Source of the DNA: Rhizophagus clarus
Lineage: Eukaryota > Glomeromycota > Glomeromycetes > Glomerales > Glomeraceae
DNA length: 64,000 bases
NCBI GenBank assembly: GCA_015698045.1
Contig: BLAL01000046.1
Coordinates: 250,501 to 314,500, forward strand
Reading direction: 5' to 3'
Under the pieces are notes generated by a model, which was not told the DNA's origin, searched no databases, and saw only the letters and a list, made by a program, of their open reading frames with translations. A program made the translations under genes and the position numbers. The first letter of the stretch is position 1, and each line of letters starts with the position of its first letter. Below are positions 58,166-64,000 of the stretch, one piece after another.

Positions 58166-59826
58166 GTACACAAAAAGACAATGCCACGAACAATTATTAT
58201 AATTCAGTGGCATTAAATTTTAATCTTGAAAAGGTGTGTCTTTCTTTTCATTTCGAAAGTAAGAGTAGTCTAGATTTAGAATCTTGATCTTGGTAGTGTC
58301 ACTGTCTTGTCAGTGCATGATCCCATCTTCAGTTCACTAGGTACTTTTGCTTTGCTAATAGGATCTGTTGATTCTGGAGGAGGAATCAACTATGTACCTT
58401 TCCTATTAATAAATGAAAAGATTGCACATCTTTAATATTTATATATTATTAAGATGATTACCATAAAATTGGTTAATTTGATTTTATTTTTATTTTTATT
58501 TTAAATTTGAAAGGTATGTTTTCTTTTTTATTATACAAAGTAAAAGAGTAATTCCTGGTTATAGAATAGTGATTTTGGTAATGTTACTGTCTTGTCAGTA
58601 CATGATCCCATCTTCAGTTCACAAACCAGGTATTTTTACTTTGTATTAAATGAGAAGGTTAGCATATCCTTTAATGAAAATTATCTTGGAATTGGTTTGA
58701 TTTTTAAATTTTATTTGTTTGTTTAATTTATTTATTTTGCATATTACTAACTTATGGCTGCATGGCACAGTATTTTGCGATGGTTGGAGCATATACTTTA
58801 TCAAATCAATTGATTTGATGGGGCCTGTGTATTTATTTAGTTTTTTTTTTTTCTTTTTAATTAATATAGGGTAAAGATTATCATGGAATGGTATAATTTT
58901 TAATTTTATATTTTCTAATTTTTATCTTATATTACTAACTTTTATGATTTTACTATAATTTTTTTTGTATTAAAATACATATAAGTTAATGTCATAAACA
59001 AATTATTATAATTTAATGACATTAAATTTTAATTCTGAAAAGGTGTGTCTTTCTTTTTATTTTGAAAGTAAGAGTAATCTAGGTTTAGAATCCAGATTTT
59101 GGTAGTGTCACTATCTTGTCAGTGCATGATCCCATTTTCAGTTCACTAGGTACTTTTACTTTGCTAATAGGATCTGTTGATTCTGGAGGAGGAATCAACT
59201 ATGTACCTTTCCTATTAATAAATGAAAAGATTGCACATCTTAATATTTATATATTATTAAGATAATTACCATAAAATTGGTTAATTTAAATTAATTTCTA
59301 TTTTTATTTTAAATTTGTAAGGTATGTTTTCTTTTTTATTATACAAAGTAAAAGAGTAATTCCTGGTTATAGAATAGTGATTTTGGTAATGTCACTGTCT
59401 TGTCAGTACATGATTCCATTTTCAGTTCACAAACCAGGTATTTTTACTTTGTATTAAATGAGAAGGTTAGCATATCCTTTAATGAAAATTATCTTGGAAT
59501 TGGTTTGATTTTTAAATTTTATTTTGTTTGTTTAATTTATTTATTTTGCATATTACTAACTTATGGCTGCTTGGCACAGTATTTTGCGATGGTTGGAGCA
59601 TATACTTTATCAATTCAATTGATTTGATGGGGCCTGTATATTTATTTAGTTTTTTTTTTCTTTTTAATTAATATAGGGTAAAGATTATCATGGAATGGTA
59701 TAATTTTTAATTTTATATTTTCTAATTTTTATCATATTACTAATTTTTATGATTTTACTATAATTTTTTTGTATTTTAATACATATGAGTTAATGTTATA
59801 AATAAATTATCATAATTTAATGGCTG
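58166..59826 (+). repeat. Tandem duplication (~810 bp x 2, plus a stub) with splice-like signals
   Basis: Copy 1 at about 58,178-58,985 and copy 2 at about 58,990-59,800 are about 93% alike by eye. The start of a third copy ends at the foldback element (59,826). Each copy contains two versions of ACTGTCTTGTCAGTGCATGA...CCATCTTCAGTTCAC, donor-like AAAGGTATGTTTTC and AAAGGTGTGTCTTTC, and TTACTAACTTATGGCTGC...CACAG with a branch-like site. No long coding frame. It may be a non-coding transcript unit. Confidence 0.7.
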
Positions 59827-61538
59827 GACAAAAAAATGTTGTGAGACATTTTTTTATTAGGTTGGGTAATTAACTTGGCCTAACCTGTGATACTCAGGTC
59901 AGATCATTAAATTCATGATCAATCTGAAAGAAAAGCAGTCTTATACTGTATATATAAAAAAGTTTCAGAATTTTATATATGAAAAAGCATCAGTAATAAT
60001 AGTTTTAGCATTTTTTTTTCAATCTTCATGAATGATTTTTTTAATCATTTTAATTAACAAAAAAAATGATTTTTCTTTTTAATTCATTTTTAATAATAAT
60101 TATTTTTAATAATAAAAACAATTTTTCTTTTAATTATTAAAGCTGAAACTGAGAGTGTTTACATTTTTTTATTAACCCAAAATATGCCAAGTCAATGGGT
60201 CAGTTCAGTCCAAAAAATTCTAACCCGAATATTACTGGTCAACTATTGGATCACTTGATCTATAATTGTTAACTTGATTCTTGCTTAAAAAAAAATTAAT
60301 ATACTATAATTTTTTTAGATAAAAAATTTTTATTTCTTTTTTTTTTTAACTGATTCATTAATAATTTTTTTTTTCAACAGTTTATATATTAAATTGTTTA
60401 TTAAAGAAGAAAGATTAAAATTATTTAATAAATAATACATAGAATTTATGCTAAAAACTCTCTATATAATTGATTATAAATTATCATTAAAAAAATTTTT
60501 TTTAATTATTTAATTTTAAATTATTTGGAAAATTATTTATTGATGTTTTTTAAGTTTTTTAAACTATACAATTAATTTTTAATAATTTTTAAACTGAATA
60601 ACTGAATATATAAAAATATAAGTTGTATTATAACACAGTAAATATATGAGTATAAAAAAAAAAATTTCACATAAAATTTTGAGTCTTTTTTGTCATTTTT
60701 TTTTAAACAATGATTAATAAAATACTACAAGTCACTTTTTAAAATAAAAGGTGAATTATTGCTTTAAACAATAATTATCAAAAAAAAAGATTAAAAATAT
60801 CTACTGTAATAACTGTTATAAATACTAGTAATCTTTTTCTAAACAATTATTATCAAAAAAAAAAATTTAATTATTCAAACTTTTAAAAAGAAACTCATGT
60901 AGATTTTTATTCTGTTAATAATATAAAATAAGCTCACTAACTGTATTAAAGAATCCTAGTTACATTATTAAAAAAAAATTAAAAGTAAAGGGAAATACCA
61001 ATCACTGTTGAACTTAATATTTACTAATCTACTATTTTAAAACTTAATTTAGCATATGTTGAAAGTGTCACAGGTGAGTTTAAATTCAAATTTTACTTTA
61101 ATGATACAAAAAGCCCCTTAATATTCAATTTAAATTTAATTAAATTTAACTTAACTTTACAATACAAATTAATATAATACTTTCAGAAAAAAATTCATTT
61201 CCACATTTTGATAATGATAAGGTAATCCTCACCGATCATTTTTTTATGAATTTATTTCCAAAAGTTTGGATAAAACAGACAAAATTAAATTGTTTTTCAA
61301 AAAATATTATAATAGTGTGATGATTAAAAAAATCATTCATGAAGGTTGAAAAAAACTGCTGGAACTATTATTACTAATGCTTTTTCATATATAAAATTTC
61401 TAAAACTTTTTCATATATACAGTATAAGACTGCTTTTCTTTTGGGTTAGTCATGAATTTGATGACCTGACCTGAGTATCATGGATCAGGTCAAGTTATTT
61501 ACCCAACCTGATAAAAAAAATCACAACATTTTTTTGTC
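59827..61538. mobile_element. Foldback element with ~250-bp inverted arms
   Basis: The left arm begins GACAAAAAAATGTTGTGAGA, continues AGGTTGGGTAATTAACTTGG and GATACTCAGGTCAGATCAT, and includes AAGCAGTCTTATACTGTATA and CTTCATGAATGATTTTTTT. The right arm (about 61,310-61,538) carries the inverse of all these. The middle is AT-rich with no gene. It interrupts the third copy of the 810-bp repeat. No clear target duplication is visible. Confidence 0.8.
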
Positions 61539-63360
61539 ATTTAATAAAAGATGATGTGAAAATATTTTTTTACAAATAATTTGATAAAAAAACACCTCGC
61601 AATGTTTTTTGTTATTTTAATTATTAAAAATGTTGCGCAATATATTTTTAAGCAATTAATATAAAACAAATGTTCTGCGACATTTTTTTTTGGCCATTTA
61701 ACAAAAAATTTTGTGAAAATATTTTTTACAAATAATTTGATTAAAAAATCGTCTCACAATATTTTTTTGTTATTTTAATTATTAAAAAATAATGGAAAGT
61801 ATTTTTTTTAATTAAAAGTCAATATTTTGCGGCTTTTTTGTCATATTAATAAAAATATTGTGAAAATGTTTTTTTAATTAATAGTTTAATTGAAAAAACT
61901 GGTTTGTAATTTTAACTTAGTAAAAATATCATAAAAATGTTTTTATAATAATTAATGTATAAAAAGTTATTTATTGAAAAAAGTTTCAGTATTAATGTAA
62001 AAGAACGTTATGAAAACCCGATTCAGTTTTTGGTAATTACTGACTGGTATCAAATATCAATATTGATGATGATTGCTGAAACTGTTTAGTTTCAGTAATT
62101 GTTAATATTGACACCAATCAATTCAATGCCGTATCAGTTTTGCAAAAATTGAACTAAACTAAACTGATTGAAGTTCTAAATGCTTATTTAGCATTTTTTA
62201 AAAAAATGTTAGATGAATGTTTTTGAAGTTTTTTAAGTGTTTAAGTAAAAAAAAAAAAAAAAATGCAAAAAGTTTCTTTAATGTTCTTTGCATTTTAGTA
62301 AATAGTCGTTTTGATAAAAAAAACTAAAATTTATTTACATTTTTTTAAATGAGTTTTAATAAAAAATGCCAAACCGTTTATTTATGCATAGGATTATATA
62401 ACATGTATATATATATGATATAGTATGTACAGTACTGTTCTGTTGGGTTAACGGTTAATCAGTTTAAATTAATCATTCCGTATATTCGGATAAAGTTACT
62501 ATCCTAACTCCACTTTGAATATGATCTCTTGCTAATATAGTTAAATTATTTGTTGATTCTGTGATTCTGAGAGTTGAGTTACCTGCTTGACCAAAAATTT
62601 TTAGTATATAAGTATTAAACTAATATTATTTCAGTAAAAAATGGTTCTTTTAAACCATTTATAAAAAATATATTTTTTGTCTTTATTTAACAATTAACAT
62701 TTTCTATTAACTTGAATTAAAAATGTTCTTAAATTATAAAGTATTTTTTGTTCTAATTAAAAAACATATCAGTTATTAAACTTTTTTTTAATATACTTTA
62801 ATAAAAAAATAAATAAAAATTAAAAGAACTTTTTTTTAATTTGTTTTAATAAACAAATGTTAAAGTTAATGTTTTTTAAATTAGCTTTATAATAAATTGT
62901 TTAGATAAACATTTTTTTTTTATTACAATAAATCAAATAATAGTGTTTTTTTAATTCAGATTAATAAAAACGTTAAAATACATTACTTAACATTTTTCTA
63001 ATGTGTTTAAATAAAAAATGTTTAAAAATGTTTCTTTAGTGTTTTGATAAAATAAATTAAAAAATGCTATCATTTTTTAAATGTATTTTAATAAAAAAAC
63101 ATTAAAAAATGTTCATGTATATTTTTTTTAATGCATTTAATAAAAAAAAAAAAATGTTGAAAACATTTATCTATGTGTAAGATTATATATACATGTTATA
63201 TTATGTAGTGAGTATGAGTTATTTTTTATGATGGGTTATCACTGTCCTGTTGAGTTAATTCGTCATAACCGGTTAATCAGACCACAATTCAGTTAAAATT
63301 TCAAATCTTAGATTGGCATTTATACTGCCCTAACTCCGCCCTAAACACGGACTCTTGTTT
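61539..63360. repeat. Degenerate repeats related to the foldback arms and an AAAATGTTAAA pattern
   Basis: 61,540-61,900: three to four units of about 140 bp with ACAATATTTTTTTGTTATTT and TTGTGAAAATATTTTTTACA. 62,380-62,530 and 63,170-63,350 are two diverged copies, about 800 bp apart, sharing GGTTAATCAG and CCTAACTCC. Between them run T-run/A-run units with AAAAATGTT, like those in the 26.3-27.6 kb minisatellite. No gene. Confidence 0.5.
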
Positions 63361-64000
63361 CTATATAAGTCTTCGTCAAGTTTCACAAAATTTTATTTTT
63401 TTAACGAGGTGGTTCGAATTATACATTTCTGAAAACAGTGATATTAGGTGTTTACGCTAATGGCGAAGAACCAGCAATGTTAATATAATTATAATAAATT
63501 CATTTATGTAGTGAGATTTATTCGTACGATGCTAACATTAATTGGAGTACAAAGTTAGGTTGATAATGATTAACGCTTCTTTATTATTAAGTATTGACAA
63601 CTTCAGGAATGAAAGTACCTTATTTAAATAAAAATATAAATGTTCCATATTAATTATAAACTTTTATGATTTACCAGGATTGAATGGTTAAAGAACATTA
63701 ATTTTCGGAAGTACTGCAACTTTACAATTGAAGATACAATTTATGAATTAAATTTAATTAATCTGGATGTCATATTAAAAACTTCATTTTTGTAAATATT
63801 TTTTTTTTTTTTTTTTTTTTTTGGACTCTCATTTGAATTAAATAACCAATATGAGTTTAACTAAAAAATTGAAAGCGATATTTATTACTTGATAATGATG
63901 TACTTGATGGTGGAAGTAGCAAAAAATAAAATTCTATATATATTTCTAATATGCCGTCATCTGACATCTAGTGCAATTTACTTTAGAATCTTTGTTTGGT
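63361..64000. other. Right edge, no gene seen
   Basis: A run of 24 T at 63,799-63,822 is the only notable feature. It may be a retrosequence tail on the minus strand. Confidence 0.3.

Overview
The window looks like nuclear DNA of an arbuscular-mycorrhizal fungus (Rhizophagus/Glomus type). It is very AT-rich and crowded with decayed transposons. It holds three TKL-like kinase genes of the style expanded in these fungi, a Sel1-repeat pseudogene, and short introns with TACTAAC-like branch sites. This assignment is inference from gene families and composition; no marker gene is present.

Layout. 1-3.3 kb: 5' part of a LINE on the minus strand (gag-like ORF1 with one internal stop, then the start of ORF2 with its endonuclease domain). 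3.7-12.7 kb: an array of about 16 intron-like units, split by a 6.8 kb CACTA element (TIR CACTAGTCG, TSD TAT) that carries a broken Tnp2 transposase and a broken coiled-coil accessory gene. 13.1-18.1 kb: a small palindromic element, then a decayed integrase cassette with genes on both strands. 19.4-25.0 kb: a kinase gene whose 5' half is an array of 40 candidate microexons. 25.7-31.6 kb: non-autonomous elements and minisatellites. 33.6-37.2 kb: Sel1 pseudogene cut by a nested MITE, then a kinase pseudogene. 37.6-41.8 kb: Tc1/mariner element with an intact transposase and kilobase-scale repeat arms. 44.1-47.1 kb: a hAT-type MITE and a LINE remnant with a poly(A) tail. 47.9-51.3 kb: a small membrane-protein ORF, a 305-bp triple repeat and a MITE. 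52.2-53.7 kb: a third kinase gene with two lesions. 57.5-63.4 kb: pyrimidine-rich repeats, an 810-bp tandem duplication, a foldback element and further repeats.

The most striking system is at 19,440-25,048. Between a short start exon and the kinase domain there are 38 sites reading AG|NNN|GTA(A), one site with a 6-nt exon and one with a 1-nt exon, spaced by introns of about 70-120 nt. Joining all of them from the ATG at 19,440 gives one reading frame without stops into the kinase domain, and the 1-nt exon is needed to keep that frame. In that phase no skipping of triplet exons can create a stop codon. This suggests a gene able to make many N-terminal variants by microexon choice, loosely comparable to the micro-exon genes of schistosomes. 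RNA evidence is needed to prove it.
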